DNA of 5,944 bases from Gammaproteobacteria bacterium (lineage in GTDB: Bacteria; Pseudomonadota; Gammaproteobacteria; Steroidobacterales; JABDKV01): NCBI GenBank assembly GCA_029862285.1, contig JAOTXR010000150.1:1-5944 (forward strand), in the 5' to 3' direction. Both the position numbers and the translations under genes were made by a program. Shown here in pieces: positions 1-5,524 of the stretch. Numbering within the stretch: the stretch's first letter is position 1; every line of letters begins with the position of its first letter. The notes beneath the pieces were generated by a model, which saw nothing but the letters and a program-made list of their open reading frames with translations, searched no databases and was not told the DNA's origin.

Positions 1-58
1 CATCGATCCTTGATGACTGACCGATATTGTAACCACCAAGCCTCAAGAATCACTGCGA

Positions 59-74
59 AGTAACTCACGTTACT
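59..74. repeat. Perfect 6-bp inverted repeat with 4-nt spacer
   Basis: AGTAAC at 59-64 and GTTACT at 69-74 are exact inverted copies separated by TCAC. There is no run of T after the stem on either strand, so it is not a convincing intrinsic terminator. The size and symmetry would also suit a dimeric regulator site, but nothing identifies a regulator. A repeat this short can arise by chance. Confidence 0.35.
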
Positions 75-118
75 CATTGTTTCTGCTTAACTTAACTGGG
101 TCAGACTTTATGTTGACT

Positions 119-152
119 GGCGCTCACTCGGCCCCTGTGGGGGCGCCGGCGC
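119..152 (-). repeat. GC-rich hairpin cluster downstream of the transglycosylase gene
   Basis: GCCCC (131-135) and GGGGC (140-144) form a 5-bp stem with a TGTG loop. They overlap the perfect palindrome GCGCCGGCGC (143-152), and a GGCGC at 119-123 could pair with the GCGCC inside it. On the minus strand this structure begins about 9-17 bases after the stop codon of the lytic transglycosylase. That is a fitting place for the 3' end of the proS transcript. No U-tract follows, so at best it stabilises an RNA end or helps factor-dependent termination. Confidence 0.3.
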
Positions 153-160
153 ATCTCTAT

Positions 161-712
161 TCAGGAGCGGAACCACTTTTTTCTGAGTTTATCCAGAACC
201 TTGTCCGGGTAGATGCGGCGCCCGAGGCTGCCGTTGTAGCGGGCCAGCGCGCGAATCATGTCGCCTTTCTCGCGATCTATGTAGTAGCGCAAAATCGTGC
301 AGCCCATCCGCAGATTGGTATCGATATGAAAAAGGTTGTCATCCGGGCGACCGATTTCGTTTAGCCAGAAAGGCATCACCTGCATGAGACCCAGCGCGCC
401 GGCCCATGAAATGGCAAAGCGGTCGAAGTTACTCTCAACATCTATTACCGCCAGGACTAACTCGGGCGGCAGGTCCACACGTCGCGCTTCACTGTGGACT
501 CGTTGAAGTATCTCCAGTCGCTCCTTGGGATCCGGCAGCTGCCGGCGCAGGCGAGAGGACATATCGCTGAGCCAGACTTCCGCCGCAAAGCGGTCGTCAA
601 AGCTCTCCGATTCTGCGACCGCCTCAATCAGCAAAGCACGCAGCTCCGGATCTGCCGCACCCTGCGCAAGGGGCGCAATTATCAAAAACGTGAGCAGAAA
701 CAGGCAGCGCAT
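161..712 (-). CDS. Small exported lytic transglycosylase (SLT domain)
   Basis: This is a 183-residue murein hydrolase of the Slt/goose-lysozyme-like fold. Such enzymes cleave the MurNAc-GlcNAc bond of peptidoglycan to give 1,6-anhydro ends. Residues 1-19 form a signal peptide: a positive start, a hydrophobic core, and an Ala-Gln-Gly-Ala-type cleavage region before Asp21. The lack of a lipobox Cys implies a soluble periplasmic protein. The SLT motifs are in order: catalytic Glu93 followed by Ser94, GLMQ at 108-111 with VMP after it, and an A-x-x-RYNGS segment at 156-162. Residues 25-80 are a helical spacer before the catalytic core. The ATG lies 2 bases after the proS stop with only a weak purine stretch upstream, so translation is probably coupled to proS. 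Subfamily and physiological role cannot be told from the sequence. Confidence 0.9.
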   Translation of the reverse strand: MRCLFLLTFLIIAPLAQGAADPELRALLIEAVAESESFDDRFAAEVWLSDMSSRLRRQLPDPKERLEILQRVHSEARRVDLPPELVLAVIDVESNFDRFAISWAGALGLMQVMPFWLNEIGRPDDNLFHIDTNLRMGCTILRYYIDREKGDMIRALARYNGSLGRRIYPDKVLDKLRKKWFRS

Positions 713-714
713 AG

Positions 715-2433
715 TTACTCGCTTACCGCCAGTCGGTCCTGCAAATAGTCGTCGAGGGAATCGATTTCGATATTTTCGCTGTCGCTGTCACGACGATCAC
801 GCACTTCAATAGTGCCTGCATCCAGTCCGCGTTCGGCGATTACCAGGCGCACCGGGATCCCAAGGAGATCGCAATCGGCGAACTTTACCCCCGGGCGGGC
901 ATCGCGATCATCGAACAGCACTTCGTAACCCTGCCGGCCGAGGCGCTCATATAGCGTTTCGGCTGCTTCGCGCACTCGCGCGGACTTGGGCAAATTGATG
1001 GGTATGATCATGATCTGATATGGCGCGATGGCAGCGGGCCAGATTATTCCACGTTCATCATGGTTTTGTTCAATCGCAGCTGCCACGATGCGCGTCACAC
1101 CTATGCCGTAGCAGCCCATCGGCATCGCGATACTCTTGCCCTCGCGGTTCAGTACCTTGGCCCCCATGGGATCGCTGTACTTGGTTTCGAGCTTGAATAT
1201 ATGCCCGACTTCGATGCCCCGGGCAATTTCCAGGGTACCGTGGCCATCCGGGCTGGCTTCACCTTTTTTGACGTTGCGCAGGTCCGCGGAGCTGGTCTCG
1301 TCCAGGTCACGAACCCAATTGACGCTACGCAAGTGAAAACCGTCTTCATTGGCGCCGCAGACGAAATCAGCCAGGTTTGCCGCGGATAAATCCGTGTAGG
1401 TCAGACAGCCCAGGCCAACCGGCCCGACAGAGCCTGGATTGCTACCGGCGGCCTGGAGAATCTGTGCCGCAGTGGCCATCTGCAATGGGTCGGCGATACC
1501 GGGCAATTTTGCAGCCTTGATCGCATTCAGCTCGTGATCGCCACGCAAAATCAGTGCCACGACTTCATTGTCGTGGTCACCACAGACAAACAGGGTCTTC
1601 ACGCAGGACGACGCCGGCACATCCAGAAAATCACAAACATCTTCAATTGTGTGCGCATTTGGCGTGGCAACCTTTTCCATAGCCGGTCCAGCCGGCGGGC
1701 GCTCGTGGGCGGGTGGCGGTGCAGCAGCGGCCTCAATATTTGCTGCGTATTCGCCGGCATTGGAGTAGACGATTGCATCCTCGCCGGAATCCGCCAGTAC
1801 ATGGAATTCGTGCGAGACTGCGCCACCGATCGCACCGCTGTCTGCTTCAACTGCGCGAAAGTGCAGACCGCTGCGTTCAAAAATCCTCGAGTACGCGGCG
1901 TACATGACCTGATAGGTTTCATGCAGGGACGCCGCGTCAATGTGGAAGGAATAAGCGTCTTTCATTACAAATTCCCGTGCTCGCATGACTCCAAATCGCG
2001 GTCGAATCTCATCGCGGAATTTTGTCTGGATCTGGTAAAACGTAACCGGCAACTGACGGTAGCTGCGTAGTTCGCGTCTGGCGATATCGGTTATTACTTC
2101 CTCGTGCGTGGGCCCATAGCAAAAATCACGTTCATGCCGATCGCTAAAGCGCAGAAGCTCCGGGCCGTAGTAATCCCAGCGTCCGGATTCCCGCCACAAC
2201 TCGCCCGGCTGGACACTGGGCAGAACCACCTCCAGGCCACCGGCACGGTCCATTTCTTCCCGCACGATCCGCTCTACCTTGCGGACCACCCGCAGGCCGA
2301 GTGGCAGCCAGGAGTAAATACCGGCTGCCAGCTTGCGGATCAGCCCGGCCCGCAACATCAGCTGATGGCTAACGATTTCGGCGTCAGCTGGCGCTTCCTT
2401 CTGGGTCGCGATGGGCATTGATGACAGACGCAT
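715..2433 (-). CDS. proS: Prolyl-tRNA synthetase (bacterial type, with editing domain)
   Basis: This class II aminoacyl-tRNA synthetase charges tRNA-Pro with proline in the cytoplasm. Its 572 residues match the E. coli enzyme in length as I recall it. Numbering from the chosen ATG: motif 1 lies around residues 45-75, motif 2 around 135-160 ([19 protein letters not shown]), and motif 3 around 438-450 ([10 protein letters not shown]). The INS editing domain that hydrolyses mischarged Ala-tRNA-Pro fills about 220-400 and keeps its conserved Lys (SCVKTLF, Lys279). The C-terminal anticodon-binding domain includes [17 protein letters not shown] chose the ATG at 2433 over a GTG at 2439 for two reasons: the protein then aligns with the usual N-terminus (MR-x-S...KE-x-PADAE), and the GTG lies inside the Shine-Dalgarno sequence. 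The gene is first in a leftward pair with the lytic transglycosylase. Confidence 0.97.
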   Translation of the reverse strand: MRLSSMPIATQKEAPADAEIVSHQLMLRAGLIRKLAAGIYSWLPLGLRVVRKVERIVREEMDRAGGLEVVLPSVQPGELWRESGRWDYYGPELLRFSDRHERDFCYGPTHEEVITDIARRELRSYRQLPVTFYQIQTKFRDEIRPRFGVMRAREFVMKDAYSFHIDAASLHETYQVMYAAYSRIFERSGLHFRAVEADSGAIGGAVSHEFHVLADSGEDAIVYSNAGEYAANIEAAAAPPPAHERPPAGPAMEKVATPNAHTIEDVCDFLDVPASSCVKTLFVCGDHDNEVVALILRGDHELNAIKAAKLPGIADPLQMATAAQILQAAGSNPGSVGPVGLGCLTYTDLSAANLADFVCGANEDGFHLRSVNWVRDLDETSSADLRNVKKGEASPDGHGTLEIARGIEVGHIFKLETKYSDPMGAKVLNREGKSIAMPMGCYGIGVTRIVAAAIEQNHDERGIIWPAAIAPYQIMIIPINLPKSARVREAAETLYERLGRQGYEVLFDDRDARPGVKFADCDLLGIPVRLVIAERGLDAGTIEVRDRRDSDSENIEIDSLDDYLQDRLAVSE

Positions 2434-2438
2434 AGGCA

Positions 2439-2444
2439 CTCCCT
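2439..2444 (-). promoter_or_regulatory. Ribosome binding site of proS
   Basis: The minus strand reads AGGGAG here, 5 bases before the ATG at 2433. This is good Shine-Dalgarno spacing. It decides the start, because the competing GTG (2439-2437) overlaps this element and would have no binding site of its own. Confidence 0.7.
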
Positions 2445-2460
2445 GGGGCTAGGTCGGCAT

Positions 2461-2488
2461 AGTATAGAAAACTTGTGTGCAAGGTCGT
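2461..2488 (-). promoter_or_regulatory. Putative proS promoter
   Basis: On the minus strand TATACT (2466-2461) matches the sigma70 -10 consensus at five of six positions. It would start transcription about 20 bases before the proS ATG. The best -35 at 16-bp spacing is ACGACC (2488-2483), with only three matches, so the call rests mainly on the -10 and its position. Confidence 0.42.
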
Positions 2489-2516
2489 TGATTTTCGTGA
2501 CAGGGGCGAGTAGATT
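2488..2516 (+). promoter_or_regulatory. Putative rightward sigma70 promoter
   Basis: TTGATT (2488-2493) and TAGATT (2511-2516) each match the sigma70 -35 and -10 consensus at four of six positions, and they are separated by exactly 17 bases. Transcription would begin near 2523, about 40 bases before the first codon of the ilvC fragment and about 290 before the psd-like gene. Its -35 abuts the possible proS -35, making a back-to-back divergent pair. I see no better rightward promoter closer to 2811, so this may drive the whole plus-strand operon. Confidence 0.42.
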
Positions 2517-2564
2517 TCCCGCACTTTTCAAAGGGCCACCGGTCCGGACACGCCTGAATAATCA

Positions 2565-2762
2565 ATGGCGACACTCTACGACAGTGATGCAGACCACATA
2601 CCAGACCGCAAGGTGGCGGTACCTGGATTTGGCGCCCGGGGCCGCACGCGTGCATTGAATCTGAATGACTCAGGGATAGATGTACGCATTGGTTTGCGCG
2701 GGGGGTCGCGGCCTCTCGCTCCCTGCGAGCGAGCCGGCTTGAAACGGTTGAGGCGCGGCTGA
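2565..2762 (+). pseudogene. ilvC: Decayed N-terminal fragment of ketol-acid reductoisomerase
   Basis: The 65-codon frame starting at ATG 2565 follows the N-terminus of IlvC, the NADPH-dependent enzyme of valine/isoleucine synthesis (intact class I form about 338 residues). Matching elements in order: MATLYDSDAD (typical MAT-x-YYD-x-DAD), RKVAV at 15-19, a dinucleotide-binding glycine motif GFGARG at 21-26 (usually GYGSQG), RALNLNDSGIDV at 29-40, GLRGGS at 43-48 with the NADPH-phosphate Arg and Ser kept, and AGLK at 57-60. Signs of decay: the usual HAHA after the glycine motif reads RTRA, about two residues are missing before RKVAV, and the frame ends at TGA. The metal-binding and catalytic C-terminal domain is absent. 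There is no clear Shine-Dalgarno sequence. I infer a deletion relic of an ilvC that preceded psd-pssA. Use as a short peptide gene or leader is possible but unsupported. Confidence 0.72.
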
Positions 2763-2797
2763 GACAGAGGATGTCATGGATGCACCCAGGAGAATGC

Positions 2798-2802
2798 GAG
2801 GA
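2798..2802 (+). promoter_or_regulatory. Ribosome binding site of the psd-like gene
   Basis: GAGGA lies 8 bases before the TTG at 2811. The frame upstream is open back to a TGA at 2760-2762 but contains no ATG or GTG. The nearest GTG (2807) is out of frame and closes at once. This supports TTG as the real start. Confidence 0.6.
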
Positions 2803-2810
2803 CCAGTGAT

Positions 2811-3434
2811 TTGAGAAAAACAAGCTCACGTTTGATCTCGCGCGAAGGCTGGTTGTTCATGATCGGAGCGATCCTGCTGCTCATAGTCGCGGTCAGGACC
2901 CATCATATCGCGCTCGGACTCTTTGCTATTGCACTGTTGATTGTGCTGATCTTCTTTTTTCGAGATCCGCCCCGTGAAATTCCATCTGTGCCGCTTGCAG
3001 TGCTCAGTCCGGTGGATGGTCGGGTTATAGGTGTGGAATTCACAGACAAAGGAGTGCTGGAGCGAGAATCTGCGCACGTAACCATTCGGGTAGATAACTT
3101 TGGCGCTTATACGGCGCGCAGCCCGGTAGAAGGCAAGGTGCTCAATCTGCAGGACAATTTTTCTGCCGGATCCCGATTGCTGGGAGTGAACGGACTTTGG
3201 GTGCGTACCGATGAAAAAGACGATGTTGTCGTTATGATGAAAGCGCCGCGAGGATTGCGGCCAAAGTCATTTATCGGTTATGGCGAGCGCCTCGGACAGG
3301 GGCAGCCTTTCGGATTTATTCGTCTGACGCGCCGCGTCGAGGTCTATTTCCCGCTGAATAGCCGGGTGGAGGTTAGCGTCGGTGATTATGTGCGCGCAGG
3401 CAATGACATACTGGCCACGCTGGTGCACGATTGA
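2811..3434 (+). CDS. psd: Phosphatidylserine decarboxylase-family membrane protein, probable pseudoenzyme
   Basis: This 207-residue protein resembles the short (archaeal-type) phosphatidylserine decarboxylases, which turn phosphatidylserine into phosphatidylethanolamine. Family landmarks are present: REGW at 11-14, two hydrophobic segments (about 16-28 and 33-50) ending in FFRDP, SPVDGRV at 66-72, SPVEGKV at 104-110, and a C-terminal half (LGQGQPFGFIR, RVEVYFP) typical of the family. The chemistry is not conserved. Active members cleave a Gly-Ser pair inside F-G-x-IRFGSRVDVYLP, and the Ser becomes the pyruvoyl group; here that pair is Thr173-Arg174. The His in the usual DVHVNRAP segment aligns with Tyr100. 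Only the Asp of the triad (Asp69) remains. The frame is undamaged, so this looks like a maintained non-catalytic relative rather than a decaying gene. It starts with TTG and lies 44 bases before pssA. Many databases would label it psd. Confidence 0.82.
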   Translation: MRKTSSRLISREGWLFMIGAILLLIVAVRTHHIALGLFAIALLIVLIFFFRDPPREIPSVPLAVLSPVDGRVIGVEFTDKGVLERESAHVTIRVDNFGAYTARSPVEGKVLNLQDNFSAGSRLLGVNGLWVRTDEKDDVVVMMKAPRGLRPKSFIGYGERLGQGQPFGFIRLTRRVEVYFPLNSRVEVSVGDYVRAGNDILATLVHD

Positions 3435-3445
3435 ACCTCGTTTTG

Positions 3446-3467
3446 GCAGCGGCGTGATCGCCGTGGC
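3446..3467 (+). repeat. Hairpin in front of pssA
   Basis: CGGCG (3450-3454) and CGCCG (3459-3463) form a perfect stem around a TGAT loop, with two further outer pairs (3446-3447 with 3466-3467). It fills the psd-like/pssA gap and ends about 11 bases before the GTG of pssA. There is no T-run after it. It could partly cover the ribosome entry site or mark an RNA processing point; function is unknown. Confidence 0.35.
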
Positions 3468-3478
3468 ATGATGACCCG

Positions 3479-4306
3479 GTGAATACCAAGCCCGACAAAA
3501 AGCGGCGATTCAGGAGGCGCGGCATCTACCTGCTGCCGAATCTGTTGACCACCGCGGCACTGTTCGCCGGCTTCTACGCGGTTGTCGCCGCGATGGATGG
3601 TGCGTTCATTCGAGCCGCCTCCGGGATTTTTGTCGCATTAATTCTGGATGGTATCGATGGCCGAGTAGCACGCATGACCGGCACCGACAGCGATTTTGGC
3701 AAAGAATACGACAGCTTGTGCGACATGGTTTCGTTTGGGCTGGCGCCGGCCCTGGTAATTTATCAGTGGGGTTTGTTACGCATCGCCGACAGCGGTGTCG
3801 CCTGGGGCAAACTCGGGTGGCTGGCTGCGTTCTTTTACGCGGTCGGTGCGGCATTGCGACTGGCACGATTCAATTCCCGTCCTGCCGCGGACAAGCGTTT
3901 TTTTGAAGGGTTGCCGAGCCCTTCGGGCGCGGGTCTGGTTGGTGGTTGGGTCTGGTTGGGCACGCAGTATGAATTGGCTGGCAGCCAGGCATTAATACCG
4001 GCATTTCTGGTCACAGCGATCGCCGGTGTCCTGATGGTCAGCAATTTCCGCTACTACAGTTTCAAGGAACTCAATCTGGGCGAGCGCATCCCGTTTACCC
4101 AGGTGTTGATGATCCCGGCCATCTTTGTATTGATCTCTCTCAATCCGCCTATCGTATTGTTTGTGCTTTTTTCGTTCTATGCGTTAACCGGCCCAATTTA
4201 TGCCGGCTACAGATTTGTGCGGCGTCGAAACCGGGCTGCCCGGGCCAAACCGGTTACTCTCGCATCGGACGACGCAGACACAACAGAGCAAGACAAGACG
4301 GCCTGA
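3479..4306 (+). CDS. pssA: CDP-diacylglycerol--serine O-phosphatidyltransferase
   Basis: This 275-residue inner-membrane enzyme joins CDP-diacylglycerol and serine to give phosphatidylserine and CMP, the first committed step to phosphatidylethanolamine. The CDP-alcohol phosphatidyltransferase signature is complete: Asp57, Asp60-Gly61, Ala64-Arg65, Gly74, Asp78 and Asp82, with the normal spacing. These Asp residues bind the metal ions. LLPNLLTTAALFAGF (18-32) is the usual first membrane segment of the membrane-bound PssA type, and several more hydrophobic stretches follow to about residue 245. The N-terminus is strongly basic, and the C-terminal tail (about 248-275) is basic, then acidic, and poorly conserved in kind. 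GTG at 3479 is the only sensible start: a TGA lies 22 bases upstream in frame and the nearby ATG codons are out of frame. No clear Shine-Dalgarno sequence is seen. Confidence 0.95.
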   Translation: MNTKPDKKRRFRRRGIYLLPNLLTTAALFAGFYAVVAAMDGAFIRAASGIFVALILDGIDGRVARMTGTDSDFGKEYDSLCDMVSFGLAPALVIYQWGLLRIADSGVAWGKLGWLAAFFYAVGAALRLARFNSRPAADKRFFEGLPSPSGAGLVGGWVWLGTQYELAGSQALIPAFLVTAIAGVLMVSNFRYYSFKELNLGERIPFTQVLMIPAIFVLISLNPPIVLFVLFSFYALTGPIYAGYRFVRRRNRAARAKPVTLASDDADTTEQDKTA

Positions 4307-4307
4307 G

Positions 4308-5039
4308 GTGACACACGATCGATCCGACAAGCTTTCCTTGCTGCAGTCTATGGGTGTGCGCGTGTGGTTGTCGCGTGAATCGCCCGAGACTCCCGCCCCC
4401 GCAGTAGAGCAGCTTTCGACAGATGGCGCAGCTGCTGCGGTAACAGAAACAGCGCCGGCAGTCGTAAACGCAGCCAGCCTCGATTGGCACTCATTGGAGG
4501 CTGTCGTTTCGCGTTGCCGTTCCTGCGATCTGCATCGTGGTCGAACCCAGACGGTATTTGGCACTGGTGATCATGACGCGCAATGGATGATTATCGGCGA
4601 AGCCCCCGGTGCCGAAGAAGATCGGCAGGGTGAACCCTTTGTCGGGCGAGCCGGTCAGCTGCTGAATTCCATGTTGCAGGCTGCCGGCTTCAAGCGCAGA
4701 GAGGTCTACATCGCCAACATCGTAAAATGCCGGCCACCGGACAATCGAGACCCGCGCGCGGAGGAAACGGCCGCCTGTGGCGGGTACCTCGCCAGACAGA
4801 TTGAACTGGTTAATCCGAAAATTATCCTGGCGGTTGGTCGTGTCGCCGCGCAATGCCTCCTGCAATCGGATACACCGGTAGGGCGGATGCGGGGCAAGTT
4901 GCATCGTTATGGCGATAAGCCCGGCATCCCGGTGATTGTGACTTATCATCCGGCATACTTGTTGCGATCGCCAAGAGAGAAACGCAAAGTCTGGCAGGAC
5001 TTGTTGTTCGCACTGGAGCAGAGTGAAGCGGTAGCGTGA
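4308..5039 (+). CDS. Family-4 uracil-DNA glycosylase with HolD-like N-terminal tail
   Basis: This 243-residue base-excision repair enzyme removes uracil from DNA. The catalytic domain runs from about residue 58 to the end. Four cysteines suited to a [4Fe-4S] cluster are present: Cys70 and Cys73 (CRSC), Cys141 (KCRPP) and Cys157. Motif 1 is GEAPGAEED (97-105), followed by PFVGRAGQLLN (110-120); motif 2 is HPAYLLR (214-220). These define family 4 rather than the Ung family. Residues 24-57 are an Ala/Pro/Thr-rich, probably flexible linker. Residues 12-23 form a separate short motif like the psi (HolD) N-terminal peptide. I place the start at GTG 4308, one base after the pssA stop, because an upstream ATG at 4200 would lie deep inside pssA. 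The stop overlaps the rimI start by four bases. Confidence 0.93.
   Translation: MTHDRSDKLSLLQSMGVRVWLSRESPETPAPAVEQLSTDGAAAAVTETAPAVVNAASLDWHSLEAVVSRCRSCDLHRGRTQTVFGTGDHDAQWMIIGEAPGAEEDRQGEPFVGRAGQLLNSMLQAAGFKRREVYIANIVKCRPPDNRDPRAEETAACGGYLARQIELVNPKIILAVGRVAAQCLLQSDTPVGRMRGKLHRYGDKPGIPVIVTYHPAYLLRSPREKRKVWQDLLFALEQSEAVA
4341..4376 (+). other. Psi (HolD)-like clamp-loader docking motif in the glycosylase tail
   Basis: Glycosylase residues 12-23 read LQSMGVRVWLSR after one further Leu (L11-L12). The E. coli psi subunit, as I recall it, has LQQLGITQWSLR at residues 9-20. Shared positions: Leu-Gln, a hydrophobic residue then Gly, Val/Ile, Trp, and Arg, with identical spacing. In E. coli this N-terminal peptide of psi binds the DnaX collar of the clamp loader. 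The motif precedes a flexible linker, as a tether would. The match is short and made by eye. Confidence 0.45.
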
Positions 5040-5515
5040 GTGCAGCACCCGAAACACTGGCGACCAAAATCCGACCGATGCGTCGTGCAGATATCGTCGA
5101 AATCGATCTGATAGAGCGGCTAACTTATCCCTTTCCCTGGAGCGCCGGTATCTTTCGCGACTGTCTGCAGACCGGGTATGTCTGTCGCGTTCTGGATACG
5201 GCCGAAGGACTTGCAGGCTATGCAGTAATGTCCGTCAGCGCAGGCGAAGCGCATATGCTCAATCTTTGCATTCGTCAGGAACGGCAACGGGAAGGGCTGG
5301 GTTCGTGGTTCCTGCAACGCCTGATTGTTGAAGCAACCAGGCTGCGTGCTGAACGCATGTTTCTCGAGGTTCGTCCGTCAAACCGGGCAGCACAGCGGCT
5401 CTACGAGGGCGCCGGCTTCTCCCGAATCGGGATTCGCCGTGGCTACTATCCGGTGGCCGATGGTCGCGAAGATGCTTTGGTGCTGGCGCGTTCGTTGCGC
5501 GTAGCGCCGGACTAG
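5036..5515 (+). CDS. rimI: Ribosomal protein S18 alanine N-acetyltransferase
   Basis: This 159-residue GNAT-fold enzyme acetylates the N-terminal Ala of ribosomal protein S18 using acetyl-CoA. The acetyl-CoA pyrophosphate loop is Gln84-Arg-Glu-Gly87-Leu-Gly89. LEVRPSN at 110-116 and RLYEGAGF at 121-128 correspond to the E. coli RimI segments that carry the catalytic Glu and Tyr (Glu111 and Tyr123 here). The RimI-specific ending is also present: RRGYYP at 134-139 and DGREDALVL at 142-150. Near the N-terminus, PFPWS at 32-36 matches the family's FPWS. The extra N-terminal 10 residues are unremarkable. The GTG start overlaps the preceding TGA in a GTGA arrangement, indicating translational coupling to the glycosylase. 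In E. coli the gene just upstream of rimI is holD, which makes the HolD-like tail next door notable. Confidence 0.93.
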   Translation: MSAAPETLATKIRPMRRADIVEIDLIERLTYPFPWSAGIFRDCLQTGYVCRVLDTAEGLAGYAVMSVSAGEAHMLNLCIRQERQREGLGSWFLQRLIVEATRLRAERMFLEVRPSNRAAQRLYEGAGFSRIGIRRGYYPVADGREDALVLARSLRVAPD

Positions 5516-5524
5516 CCCGGAACC

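Larger units (their letters stand above)
1..160. other. Intergenic left edge, no supportable gene
   Basis: No convincing protein is encoded here. The plus-strand frame beginning at base 1 stays open to the TAA at 61-63, but the roughly 20 residues resemble nothing I recognise. On the minus strand, bases 3 to 1 read ATG, preceded by an AAGGA-like sequence at about 3-4 bases, and a TACAAT hexamer (minus strand of 26-31) lies about 22 bases further upstream. A leftward gene could therefore begin exactly at the edge, but no coding sequence is visible to test this. The rest holds the inverted repeats listed separately. Confidence 0.4.
2440..2810. other. Divergent intergenic region between proS and the psd-like gene
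   Basis: This 371-base stretch contains no intact gene. From left to right it holds the proS binding site and -10 element, a rightward promoter candidate, about 40 bases of leader, the decayed ilvC fragment (2565-2762), and the binding site of the psd-like gene. In the 48 bases after the fragment's stop, a shifted frame from about 2755 reads AAETEDVMDAP. This faintly recalls the next conserved stretch of IlvC (A-x-x-ADVVMILTPDE), so ilvC-derived DNA may continue nearly to the next start codon. Confidence 0.6.

Noticed and set aside
1..63. C-terminal end of a plus-strand gene entering from the left
   Set aside because: The frame is open to TAA at 61-63, but 20 residues without recognisable similarity are not enough to call a gene.
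119..152. Intrinsic terminator after the lytic transglycosylase gene
   Set aside because: The stem is GC-rich and well placed, but no T-run follows on the minus strand, so I list it only as a repeat.
77..364. 95-residue plus-strand frame over the end of the transglycosylase gene
   Set aside because: Most of it is opposite the SLT domain, it has no binding site, and no similarity is apparent.
1534..2070. 178-residue plus-strand frame inside proS
   Set aside because: It lies wholly opposite the well-conserved editing domain of proS and resembles no family; it is an antisense shadow.
2434..2439. GTG start two codons earlier for proS
   Set aside because: It overlaps the AGGGAG binding site, and the next ATG matches the usual ProS N-terminus.
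2449..2829. 126-residue minus-strand frame opposite the ilvC relic
   Set aside because: It runs across the proS promoter region, has a Cys/His/Arg/Pro-rich composition like translated antisense, and shows no domain. The plus strand explains the DNA better.
4200..4307. Upstream ATG start (4200) for the uracil-DNA glycosylase
   Set aside because: It would add 36 residues encoded inside the pssA C-terminus in another frame. The GTG at 4308 fits operon spacing and puts the psi-like motif at the N-terminus.
4491..5057. 188-residue minus-strand frame opposite the glycosylase
   Set aside because: It mirrors a gene with complete catalytic motifs, and its own residues show no recognisable domain or start context.
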